Source: Deltaproteobacteria bacterium (GTDB lineage Bacteria > Desulfobacterota_D > UBA1144 > Nemesobacterales > JAJCZQ01). Taken from it: DNA of 64,000 bases. Under the pieces are notes generated by a model that did no database searches, had not been told where the DNA came from, and was given only the letters and a program-made list of their open reading frames with translations. The position numbers and the translations under genes were made by a program. Location of the stretch: positions 1 to 64,000 of the forward strand of contig JAJCZQ010000026.1 in assembly GCA_029262335.1 (NCBI GenBank). Direction: 5' to 3'. How positions within the stretch are numbered: the stretch's first letter is position 1; each line of letters starts with the position of its first letter. Positions 56,462 to 64,000 of the stretch are shown here, piece after piece.

Positions 56462-57610
56462 TCAACCGGTAAAACGTTTTTTTAAAAATAAATAAAAACC
56501 CGGTAAAAAAGAGATAATAAAAGTTAACGGCATAAGTGAAGTTATTCCATAAATAAAATCCATACCACTCCCGGGCTTGTTACCCATTGCGGCAAATCTG
56601 AGTTTATTATTTTCTTCAATACCTAAAGTACCCGGAGTGTTCTCAACCCATTTGATTCTCTGAAACCAGTCCAGAAGTTTTCCGATTGAAACAACTACTC
56701 GGTGAAACATATTTTTATAGTCATAATAAACTGTATTCATTTTTGATTCGGGATATATAAAGACTATATAAAGCACCATCATTTGAAGGGAGAATGTGGC
56801 AACTCCTATTGTCAGGTCAATTCCAAGATGCAGGATAATTCCCATCAAAATTGTAAACCTTCTCAGTCTTGGTATCCATAAGCCAAAAGCCAGCAGGCCT
56901 TCTGCAAACAATGTAAACGGGCCGAGTGACCTCCAGAAATATTCAAGGTATTCACCACTTAGAGCTGAGTTTATAAAGTCCGGGAAATCACCCCTGATTG
57001 TTCTTTCACTCAGGAACAACAGTATGATATCGCCGGAAAGCCAGGAGTAATTTAGTTTCTGAATAAAACTAAAACTGTAAACAATACTAATCAGCACCTG
57101 TAAAAGTCTTATTGGTAGGATTTTACCCTTTTTATTTTTATTCTTATAAATTAAGGAATCAATGCTGTAATGGTCATTGCATCTGCTGAACCCAAGTATC
57201 AGCATTACAATGACAAATAAAAAAGTGTGGTGATGGTAGTTGAACTGGCTAAGAAAAAAAAGGTATGCAAAGGTAACAGAAATGAAAATACCTATATACC
57301 TTGTAAAAATCCCGAGTATAAAAAACACTGAGGCAATAAGTAAAAGTTCTTCTAAAAATTGGTAATGAAACAGATCAGGTACCGGGAGCCATTCAAATCC
57401 GGGCACAGGATTTACAAAACCATCAAAATGATAATTCTTTAATGAGGGAAAACTGTACTTAGGAAAACGAAACCACATCTCACCTGGTCTTTGCAGATTA
57501 TGAAACCCTGTAAGTTTAAAGAAAAAAACAGTTCCAAAAAATATTCTAAGGAGGCAAAGACTTTGACGCGACCTCTCATCAAACCAGAATTTGTTCCATT
57601 TATTTATCAA
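56462..57610 (-). CDS. HTTM/vitamin K-dependent gamma-carboxylase-like membrane protein
   Basis: 382 residues with several membrane helices. N-terminal KWNKFWFDERSRQSLCLLRI and ILGIFTRYIGIFISVTFAYL match the HTTM (horizontally transferred transmembrane, VKGC-like) family; FNYHHHTFLFVIVMLILGFS and CNDHYSID are typical. Bacterial members have unknown function; the carboxylase activity belongs to the animal relative. It is 52 bases from tRNA-Ala on the same strand and pairs with the small membrane protein upstream (7 bases between). Confidence 0.85.
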   Translation of the reverse strand: MINKWNKFWFDERSRQSLCLLRIFFGTVFFFKLTGFHNLQRPGEMWFRFPKYSFPSLKNYHFDGFVNPVPGFEWLPVPDLFHYQFLEELLLIASVFFILGIFTRYIGIFISVTFAYLFFLSQFNYHHHTFLFVIVMLILGFSRCNDHYSIDSLIYKNKNKKGKILPIRLLQVLISIVYSFSFIQKLNYSWLSGDIILLFLSERTIRGDFPDFINSALSGEYLEYFWRSLGPFTLFAEGLLAFGLWIPRLRRFTILMGIILHLGIDLTIGVATFSLQMMVLYIVFIYPESKMNTVYYDYKNMFHRVVVSIGKLLDWFQRIKWVENTPGTLGIEENNKLRFAAMGNKPGSGMDFIYGITSLMPLTFIISFLPGFYLFLKKRFTG

Positions 57611-57617
57611 TATAAAT

Positions 57618-58067
57618 TTAGTCCCCTGGTTGTTCAGGATATTCTATTACAACAAAAGTAGTTCCTTCATTGTTCTTTGAAAAATTGAGCCTGCTGTTAA
57701 TCCTGTATAATAATTCGGCCCTGAAGGTATTAAAGTCCTCATCTATTTTTTTATTGTTATACATATAGCGCGTATAATTTCTTATCCACGACCGAAGGGC
57801 CCCATCGGAATACCTTGTCTTTCCGCTTCTCTTTAATTTTTTTCTTACTTTACCGCTTAGTTCCTTACCGGGTTTATATCTTACTTTTTCACCGTTCTCT
57901 TTGACCCAGTAATAGTTGACCTTAAATGCGACCTGTTTTGAGAATGTACCCCAGCCGTACCTGTTATCATCGGTTACAACCGACCTTACTCCGAGGGGTA
58001 TTAATATGACTATCAGGAGTATTATTGGAATATTCCACCACCACCTGATTTTCTGTTTTTCTTCCAT
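57618..58067 (-). CDS. Small membrane-anchored partner of the HTTM protein
   Basis: 149 residues: one N-terminal helix (WWWNIPIILLIVILIPLGVR), then a basic extracytoplasmic domain (VRSVVTDDNRYGWGTFSKQV; YSDGALRSWIRNYTRYMYNN). Such proteins commonly sit next to HTTM genes. No catalytic motif is seen. Upstream of the HTTM gene by 7 bases, so co-transcribed. Function unknown. Confidence 0.8.
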   Translation of the reverse strand: MEEKQKIRWWWNIPIILLIVILIPLGVRSVVTDDNRYGWGTFSKQVAFKVNYYWVKENGEKVRYKPGKELSGKVRKKLKRSGKTRYSDGALRSWIRNYTRYMYNNKKIDEDFNTFRAELLYRINSRLNFSKNNEGTTFVVIEYPEQPGD

Positions 58068-58153
58068 TATTAACTAAAATTATAACCAGCAATTCAATGT
58101 AGTATTAAATTATGTATAATTTTCTTTTTTTATAATTCGCAAGGAGCTTTTTA

Positions 58154-59449
58154 ATGAAATCAATAAACGTAGGACTAATAGGTGCAGGTACCGTTGGAAC
58201 AGGTGTCTACAAAATATTAAAAGACAATATCAGTCTTATCAGAAAAAGAAGACAGTTTGATGTTAAGGTGAAAAAAATTGCCGATATTGCACCCACCAGA
58301 AAAAGGGCGGTAAAAATTCCCGCATCTTTATTTACAAAAGATGCTTACGATCTTATTAACGATCCGGAAATTGATGTAATTATTGAGCTGGTCGGCGGGA
58401 CTAAAATTGCCAAAAAATTTGTTATAGATGCCCTTAAAGCAGGCAAACACGTTGTTACTGCCAACAAAGCACTCCTGGCCCATCATGGCAAAGAGATATT
58501 CGGGCTTGCAGCAAAAAAAGGACTTGGCGTGGGTTTTGAAGCAAGTGTCGGCGGGGGAATCCCGATAATACAATCTGCCATGGAAGGTTATGTTGGAAAC
58601 AATATTGTTTCTATCCATGGAATTATGAACGGCACCTCCAATTATATTCTTTACAAAATGACTGAAGAAGGACTCGATTTTAATACAGTATTAAAGCAGG
58701 CACAGGACGAAGGATATGCAGAGGCTGACCCTGGATTTGATATAGACGGCGTAGACGCTGCCCACAAGCTTTCAATCCTTGTTATGCTCAGTTGGGGTAA
58801 ATTTTATAAATTTTCAAGTTACCATGTGGAAGGTATTAGAAACATAAACCCGCTTGATATCTCCCTTGCCGATGAGCTTGGTTATAAAATAAAACTCCTC
58901 GCAATTGCCAAGCAGACAAAGGCCGGAATCGAAGCCGGTGTATATCCTGCACTTGTAAAAAAAGGGACCCAGCTTGCAGATGTAAAAGAAGCATTTAATG
59001 CAATCTATGTTGTAGGAGATGCCGTAGGCCCAACAATGCTATACGGACAGGGTGCAGGAATGATGCCAACTGCAAGTGCTGTAGTAAGTGATATTGTTGA
59101 AATTTGCGGCAATCATTGCAACTCTGATTCTCCGCTTGTACCAAACCTTTATGCTGAAAAAGAAAAATTAAACCTTGTAGACCTAAAAGATACTTCAAAC
59201 AAGTACTACCTTAGATTTGAAGTAATAGACAAACCGGGAGTCCTTGGTTCAATTACCGGCATACTTGGCAAACACAACATAAGTATTGCGTCCATGATAC
59301 AAAAAGGGAAAAAGGGCAGGTCCGTACCTATTGTGCTGATGACACATGAGGCAGTGGAAAATAACCTTTTAAGGGCCATAAAAGAAATTGAACGCAGAAA
59401 AAACCTGACAAAAGCCAAAACACTTTTTATAAGGGTTGAAGAAATTTAA
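58154..59449 (+). CDS. hom: Homoserine dehydrogenase with ACT domain
   Basis: 431 residues. The N-terminal NAD(P) domain has GLIGAGTVGTGVYKIL; the catalytic domain has GIMNGTSNYILYKMTEEG, EGYAEADPGFDIDGVDAAHK and an active Lys region; the C-terminal ACT domain (LRFEVIDKPGVLGSITGIL) senses threonine. It reduces aspartate semialdehyde to homoserine for Met/Thr synthesis. GGAG is ten bases before ATG. The ntrB start lies 7 bases past its stop. Confidence 0.96.
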   Translation: MKSINVGLIGAGTVGTGVYKILKDNISLIRKRRQFDVKVKKIADIAPTRKRAVKIPASLFTKDAYDLINDPEIDVIIELVGGTKIAKKFVIDALKAGKHVVTANKALLAHHGKEIFGLAAKKGLGVGFEASVGGGIPIIQSAMEGYVGNNIVSIHGIMNGTSNYILYKMTEEGLDFNTVLKQAQDEGYAEADPGFDIDGVDAAHKLSILVMLSWGKFYKFSSYHVEGIRNINPLDISLADELGYKIKLLAIAKQTKAGIEAGVYPALVKKGTQLADVKEAFNAIYVVGDAVGPTMLYGQGAGMMPTASAVVSDIVEICGNHCNSDSPLVPNLYAEKEKLNLVDLKDTSNKYYLRFEVIDKPGVLGSITGILGKHNISIASMIQKGKKGRSVPIVLMTHEAVENNLLRAIKEIERRKNLTKAKTLFIRVEEI

Positions 59450-59456
59450 TATAGAT

Positions 59457-60515
59457 ATGAGTCAAAATAATATTGATTCTAATATTCACAGGAAAATTTT
59501 TGAATCGTTTAAAGACGGCCTCATAATCACAGATGAGGATCTGAATATTATTGACCTCAACGATGCCGGCGAGATTCTTATAAATACTTCAAAAAAAAAG
59601 ATAACAGGGACCTGCTGCTCAAAAATTCTTCCTGAAGAACAATTTTTACAGGCAGAAAAATCACTTTCAGAAGAAAGGGACATAACTGAAGATGAAGTTG
59701 AACTAAGAATTTATCCGCATGAACCCGTGCTTCTCCAGATCACTTTTTCACCTTATTATTCTAATACAGGAAAGACCGAAGGCGTGATAATTCAGCTTAA
59801 GGATATTGAAGGTATAAAATTCCTGAGCGGTTACAACACCCAGCAGTCTATTACATCCAATTTTGAAAATCTTTTACTCGGCATGGCCCACGAACTTAAG
59901 AACCCGCTTAGCGGAATCAAAGGGGCAGCCCAGCTTCTTAAAAACAAGCCTTCAGGCAAAGAGTTAACAAAATGTTCTGAGATAATTACAAAGGAAGCAG
60001 ACCGCTTAATAGATCTCCTTGAAAGAATGAAGAGGATCGATGATTTTGCAGAAGAGCAGTTTGAAGAGTTTGATATTCACGAAATTTTATTTGATATAAT
60101 TTACCTCGAATCAAAAACCGGGGAGAAAAACATAAATTTTGAAAAAAACTTTGATGTGGCACTCCCTCCTATCCGCGGCGATGAAAACTCTGTAAAACAG
60201 GTATTCATTAATATAATAAAAAATGCCGTACAGGCTGTTGAAGCTGATGGAGAGATCAACATAGTCTCAAGGTGGGTAAGTGATTACAAAATAAAATCCA
60301 ACTCGGCAATCATGGTCTCTATTTCGGATAACGGCCCCGGAATACCGGCTGATGAACTTGCACATGTATTTACACCTTTCTTTAGTACAAAGAGTGGAGG
60401 CACAGGCCTTGGGCTTTTTATTTCAAACCAGATAATATCAAAACACGGTGGTGCAATATTTTTGGAAAGTGAAGTTGGGATCGGTTCGGAATTCAAAATT
60501 TATCTTCCCGCCTAG
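59457..60515 (+). CDS. glnL: Nitrogen-sensing histidine kinase NtrB-like
   Basis: ATG 59457 (352 residues) is preferred over the TTG at 59436. No membrane helix, so cytoplasmic. A PAS domain (DGLIITDEDLNIIDLNDAGE) is followed by the His box GMAHELKNPLSGIKGAAQLL and the ATPase domain (IFINIIKNAVQAVEADGEIN; DNGPGIPADELAHVFTPFFS). Layout and pairing with NtrC fit NtrB, whose activity is controlled by PII (glnB is at 63.0 kb). Probably co-transcribed with hom. Confidence 0.92.
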   Translation: MSQNNIDSNIHRKIFESFKDGLIITDEDLNIIDLNDAGEILINTSKKKITGTCCSKILPEEQFLQAEKSLSEERDITEDEVELRIYPHEPVLLQITFSPYYSNTGKTEGVIIQLKDIEGIKFLSGYNTQQSITSNFENLLLGMAHELKNPLSGIKGAAQLLKNKPSGKELTKCSEIITKEADRLIDLLERMKRIDDFAEEQFEEFDIHEILFDIIYLESKTGEKNINFEKNFDVALPPIRGDENSVKQVFINIIKNAVQAVEADGEINIVSRWVSDYKIKSNSAIMVSISDNGPGIPADELAHVFTPFFSTKSGGTGLGLFISNQIISKHGGAIFLESEVGIGSEFKIYLPA

Positions 60516-60564
60516 TAAGATTATATATTTGTGTATAGTCTAAACATCTGAACCAGGACGTATT

Positions 60565-61986
60565 ATGAAAAAAAGAATTTTAGTAGCAGACGATGAAGAG
60601 AGTATTAGGTGGGTACTAAGTACATCACTCGAAAAACAGGGTTATGAAGTCGACCTTGGAGTAAACGGTACTGAAGCACTCGAAAAAGCCTTAACCAATA
60701 ATTATTCTCTTATTATTCTGGATATAAATATGCCGGACATAAGCGGTTTGTCTGTCCTTAAAGAGCTCAAGGAAAACAACTATGAACGGCCGATTGTACT
60801 GATTACAGCACAGAACACTGTAAACAATGCAATCACCGGGATTAAGCTCGGCGCATATGACTATATTGCAAAACCTTTTGATCTTGATGAAGTAAACACT
60901 CTTGTTGCAAAAATCATTGCCAACTTTACTCAAAACGAAAAAGCCCGGAAGAAGAAAACCGTTGAAGTTACCGAAAGCGAACTTAACCTTGGAATTATTG
61001 TAGGAAAATCCCCCGAGATGCTCGACATATATAAAACCGTTGGAAGAATAGCGGACAAGGATATTACAGTCTTAATTACGGGCGAAAGCGGTACTGGAAA
61101 AGAACTAATAACACGTGCACTGCACTCAAACAGCGGACGTAGTGATGAAAAACTCGTCTCGGTAAATATTTCTGCTATCCCAAAAGATTTGATTGAAAGT
61201 GAACTTTTTGGCCATGAGAAAGGCGCTTTTACAGGGGCACAAAATGCAAAGAAAGGAAGGTTCGAGGAAGCTGACAAAGGTACTCTTCACATTGACGAAA
61301 TAGGGGAAATGTCGGCCGACCTCCAGTCAAAGCTGCTTAGGGTTTTGGAAGAAAACAAGTTTTACAGACTTGGAAGTGAAACACCTCTGGAAGTTGACGT
61401 CAGGATTGTGGCATCAACAAACCGTGATCTGAATGCAGAGATTGAAAACGGAAATTTCAGGGAAGACCTGTTTTACAGGTTAAATGCAATTAGCATTAAA
61501 CTCCCTCCTCTCAGAAACAGGAAAGAAGATATACCGATACTGCTTGAGTTTTTTAACAATAAATATTCCGAAACCTTTAAAATTGAAAAGAAGGTCTTTT
61601 CAAAAGATACACTTAAAACACTTATCGACTATTCATGGCCCGGAAATGTCAGGGAACTGGAAAACACAATTAAGAGGGTCATTTTACTTACTCCCGATAA
61701 AGTTATTAACCCCGACCATCTATTGGAACAGGCACCTCATATAATAAAAGGGGCAACTGCAAGGGGAGGAAGCAATCAGGCAATAAGCGACATTGTAAAC
61801 AACCTTGTTTCTAATCTTGAGGAATCATCGGGAAATGTCTACACGGATATAATCAACAAATTTGAGAAGCAGCTTCTTGAAATAATTCTTGATCAGACTA
61901 ATGGGAATAAGAAGAAAGCTGCGGAGATACTTGGTATAAACCGTAATACCCTTGCAAAGAAACTTACAGAGTTTGACCTGAACTAG
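60565..61986 (+). CDS. glnG: Sigma-54 activator NtrC
   Basis: 473 residues. Receiver with Asp53 (LDINMPDISG), AAA+ domain with GESGTGKELITRAL, the sigma-54 contact loop GAFTGAQ and Walker B GTLHIDEIGEM, and a C-terminal FIS-like helix-turn-helix (KKKAAEILGINRNTLAKKL). It activates RpoN promoters after phosphorylation by NtrB. Likely targets include the sigma-54 sites before glnB, the sigma-factor gene and the sRNA candidate; this is inference. Overlaps rnc convergently by 23 bases. Confidence 0.96.
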   Translation: MKKRILVADDEESIRWVLSTSLEKQGYEVDLGVNGTEALEKALTNNYSLIILDINMPDISGLSVLKELKENNYERPIVLITAQNTVNNAITGIKLGAYDYIAKPFDLDEVNTLVAKIIANFTQNEKARKKKTVEVTESELNLGIIVGKSPEMLDIYKTVGRIADKDITVLITGESGTGKELITRALHSNSGRSDEKLVSVNISAIPKDLIESELFGHEKGAFTGAQNAKKGRFEEADKGTLHIDEIGEMSADLQSKLLRVLEENKFYRLGSETPLEVDVRIVASTNRDLNAEIENGNFREDLFYRLNAISIKLPPLRNRKEDIPILLEFFNNKYSETFKIEKKVFSKDTLKTLIDYSWPGNVRELENTIKRVILLTPDKVINPDHLLEQAPHIIKGATARGGSNQAISDIVNNLVSNLEESSGNVYTDIINKFEKQLLEIILDQTNGNKKKAAEILGINRNTLAKKLTEFDLN

Positions 61987-62647
61987 TCAATTTCTTTTTC
62001 AATTCAGATAATGCAATTTTTGCGGCGGCCTGTTCTGCCTGTTTTTTGTTTTTCCCCTTACCTTCACCCATAAACTTTGAATTTATTTCAACTTTTATCT
62101 CAAAGCTTTTATTGTGCGGCGGGCCCTCTTCCTTAATTACAGAGTACCTTGGTATCTGGCGAAATTTCTTTTGTGCAACTTCCTGTAGCTTGGTCTTAAA
62201 ATCGAGGAATATTTCCTCATTTGTTATGCAGTCTTTAATGATTTTTTTGATAATATTAAAAGATTTCCTATAACCGCCATCAATATATACCGCACCAATT
62301 ACCGCTTCGAATGTACCGGCAAGGTTAGACACCCTTTCTCTGCCCCCTGTATTTTCTTCTCCCTTTCCAAGCAGTACCTGCTTATCTATTCTCAGTTTAG
62401 CAGCATATTTTGCAAAATTAGCCCGGCTTACAATGGAACTTCTGATTTTGGAAAGCTCACCCTCTGTATGGTGGGGATACATATCAAACAGTACCCTGGC
62501 AACAACACAGCCGAGTATGGCATCACCCAGGTATTCAAGCCTTTCATTACTTTCTACCGAGGTTTCATTGGCAAATGAGCTATGGGTTAAAGCAGTTTTT
62601 AGCAGGGATCTATCTTTGAACTTATAATCTAATTTCTTTTCAATCAT
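61964..62647 (-). CDS. rnc: Ribonuclease III
   Basis: 227 residues. N-terminal nuclease domain with SNERLEYLGDAIL (Glu38, Asp42). The second catalytic patch reads LAGTFEAVIGAVYIDGG: Glu114 is present, but the Asp expected three residues before it (LADTxEA) is Gly111. The C-terminal dsRNA-binding domain (HNKSFEIKVEINSKFMGEGK, KKQAEQAAAKIALSEL) is intact. The enzyme processes rRNA and duplex RNAs. Whether Gly111 reduces activity is not known. Convergent with ntrC. Confidence 0.94.
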   Translation of the reverse strand: MIEKKLDYKFKDRSLLKTALTHSSFANETSVESNERLEYLGDAILGCVVARVLFDMYPHHTEGELSKIRSSIVSRANFAKYAAKLRIDKQVLLGKGEENTGGRERVSNLAGTFEAVIGAVYIDGGYRKSFNIIKKIIKDCITNEEIFLDFKTKLQEVAQKKFRQIPRYSVIKEEGPPHNKSFEIKVEINSKFMGEGKGKNKKQAEQAAAKIALSELKKKLTSSGQTL

Positions 62648-62962
62648 TAGTAGAAAAAGCTAACATAACTCAAATCAAAATCAATCTGGAGCTGTATAAT
62701 AAATTTCTCTAAATCTCAGCAATAATATTTAATGCCTTATATGACTAAAAAATAACAACTTTATGCCCAAAAAAGAGGCACAAACATGTTCTTTGTTTCA
62801 GTAAAAAAAAAGGCAAAATTGTAGTAAAATTTATATTATTTTTTTTTAGGATTTTAAAACAAGCAAATATTCAATAATTATAGACTTTTATATTGTTTTT
62901 AAATGAGTTTTATAATAAGATATTAACAGAGTTGGGGTTTTATAGAATAATTTTTGCAAAAG
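62648..62962. other. Upstream part of the rnc-glnB divergent region
   Basis: AT-rich, with long A and T tracts. Contains the palindrome ACAAA-N7-TTTGT (62780-62796), about 170 bases before the sigma-54 promoter, a plausible activator position. No canonical NtrC site (TGCACC/GGTGCA) was recognised. No gene seen. Confidence 0.4.
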
Positions 62963-62978
62963 TGGTATGTTGTTTGCA
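62963..62978 (+). promoter_or_regulatory. Sigma-54 promoter of glnB-glnA
   Basis: TGGTATGTTGTTTGCA with exact GG-N10-GC spacing. The start site would be near 62989, about 50 bases before glnB. Only the -24 C to T change departs from consensus. Confidence 0.7.
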
Positions 62979-63013
62979 ATTAACTGTATTCAATATCACT
63001 AATTATGATATAA

Positions 63014-63379
<366 letters not shown>

Positions 63380-63453
63380 TAACAATAGAAGATACTTCTA
63401 TCTTTACTTAAAGGAGAAAAGTAATGCCCACACAAAAAAAAGGAGGTGAAACT

Positions 63454-64000
63454 GTGTCTACACCAAAGAATGGAACAGATGTCCTCAAAATCATAAAAGA
63501 CAAAAAAATCGAATTTGTTGATTTCAGGTTTTTAGATTTTGTAGGAATGTGGCAACATTTTACAATCACATCAAAAGAGGTCGACAAAGACACTTTTGAT
63601 TCAGGTTTAGGATTTGATGGATCAAGTATCAGGGGATGGCAGTCAATCCACGCAAGCGATATGCTTGTGGTACCAGACCCGACTTCAGCTAAAATTGACC
63701 CATTTATGGTAAGGCCAACTATAGCTATTATTTGTGATATTGAAGACCCAATTACAAGGGAAGCATATTCACGTGACCCGAGAAATATTTCAAAGAAAGC
63801 TCTGGCTTATCTTAAAAGGACAGGAATCGCTGATTCAGCATTCTTTGGCCCTGAACTTGAGTTTTTTATATTTGACGATGTAAGATATGACCAGACTTCA
63901 AACTCAGGCTACTACTTTGTAGATTCAACTGAAGGTATCTGGAACTCCGGCAGGGAAGAATATCCAAACCTTGCTTACAAACCAAGACATAAAGAAGGAT
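63454..64000 (+). CDS. glnA: Glutamine synthetase type I, N-terminal part (runs off window)
   Basis: Absent from the ORF track because it is open at the window edge. GTG 63454 with AAAGGAGGTGA four bases upstream is the best start; ATG 63424 is in frame with a poorer site. 182 residues are seen: FVDFRFLDFVGMWQHFT, LGFDGSSIRGWQSIHASDM and the metal-ligand region FFGPELEFFIF, as in type I enzymes. It makes glutamine from glutamate and ammonium. 74 bases after glnB. Confidence 0.96.
   Translation, partial: MSTPKNGTDVLKIIKDKKIEFVDFRFLDFVGMWQHFTITSKEVDKDTFDSGLGFDGSSIRGWQSIHASDMLVVPDPTSAKIDPFMVRPTIAIICDIEDPITREAYSRDPRNISKKALAYLKRTGIADSAFFGPELEFFIFDDVRYDQTSNSGYYFVDSTEGIWNSGREEYPNLAYKPRHKEG

Overview
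The window is an AT-rich chromosomal segment from a Gram-negative (diderm) bacterium. An outer-membrane beta-barrel protein, several lipoproteins, a TonB-family protein, an LspA signal peptidase and a DegP/HtrA protease all point to two membranes. Sigma-54 circuitry (NtrB/NtrC with an intact GAFTGA loop and several GG-N10-GC promoters) together with the housekeeping gene set suggests a deltaproteobacteria-like or related candidate-phylum lineage. The exact taxon cannot be fixed from the sequence alone. Coding density is high, most operons are short, and many convergent genes overlap at their 3' ends. I see no phage, transposase, integrase or CRISPR array.

Layout. 1-9.5 kb: 5' part of mutL, a GYD protein, a three-repeat secreted protein, a PUR-alpha protein, a hotdog thioesterase, degP, aroK, ribE-lspA and a membrane peptidase-like TPR protein. 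9.5-20.3 kb: TonB-like protein, greA, carB, thiC, tsaD, a Dabb protein, a small membrane methyltransferase, coaX and a sigma-70-family factor preceded by a good sigma-54 promoter. 20.4-31.3 kb: sugar-nucleotide epimerase, two small proteins, guaA/guaB with a coupled basic-tailed protein, an MJ0042 zinc-ribbon protein, a MoxR/VWA pair, mltG and proB. 31.3-36.8 kb: tRNA-Gly followed by an accessory-looking patch with two paralogous secreted proteins, a cupin lipoprotein, a carboxylesterase and an unlisted 49-residue basic repeat protein. 36.8-46.9 kb: gdhA, small proteins, GST, a thioesterase, gyrA, rsmD-coaD, an aminotransferase and a binding protein without a signal peptide. 46.9-56.2 kb: a 455-base gap with a candidate sigma-54-driven small RNA, then an envelope cluster: FN3-like secreted protein, histidine kinase/response regulator, two lipoproteins, a porin with no canonical start codon, and a large fusion of two cNMP-like domains, an acyltransferase and an SGNH hydrolase. 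56.2-64 kb: tRNA-Ala, an HTTM protein and partner, hom, ntrB-ntrC, rnc, and glnB-glnA behind a sigma-54 promoter.

How it fits together. Nitrogen assimilation is the clearest theme: NtrB/NtrC, PII, glutamine synthetase and glutamate dehydrogenase are all here. Sigma-54-type promoters precede glnB, the alternative sigma factor gene and the candidate small RNA. The RNA would expose a C-rich stretch containing UCCUCC, complementary to Shine-Dalgarno sequences. A second theme is envelope maintenance: DegP, MltG, LspA, porin, lipoproteins, and a CusR-like two-component system sitting between two distantly similar secreted proteins that share an ATTAC-type operator. The main candidates for something new are the small RNA, the four-domain fusion protein, the paralogous secreted pair beside tRNA-Gly, the 49-residue repeat protein and the ATT-start porin.
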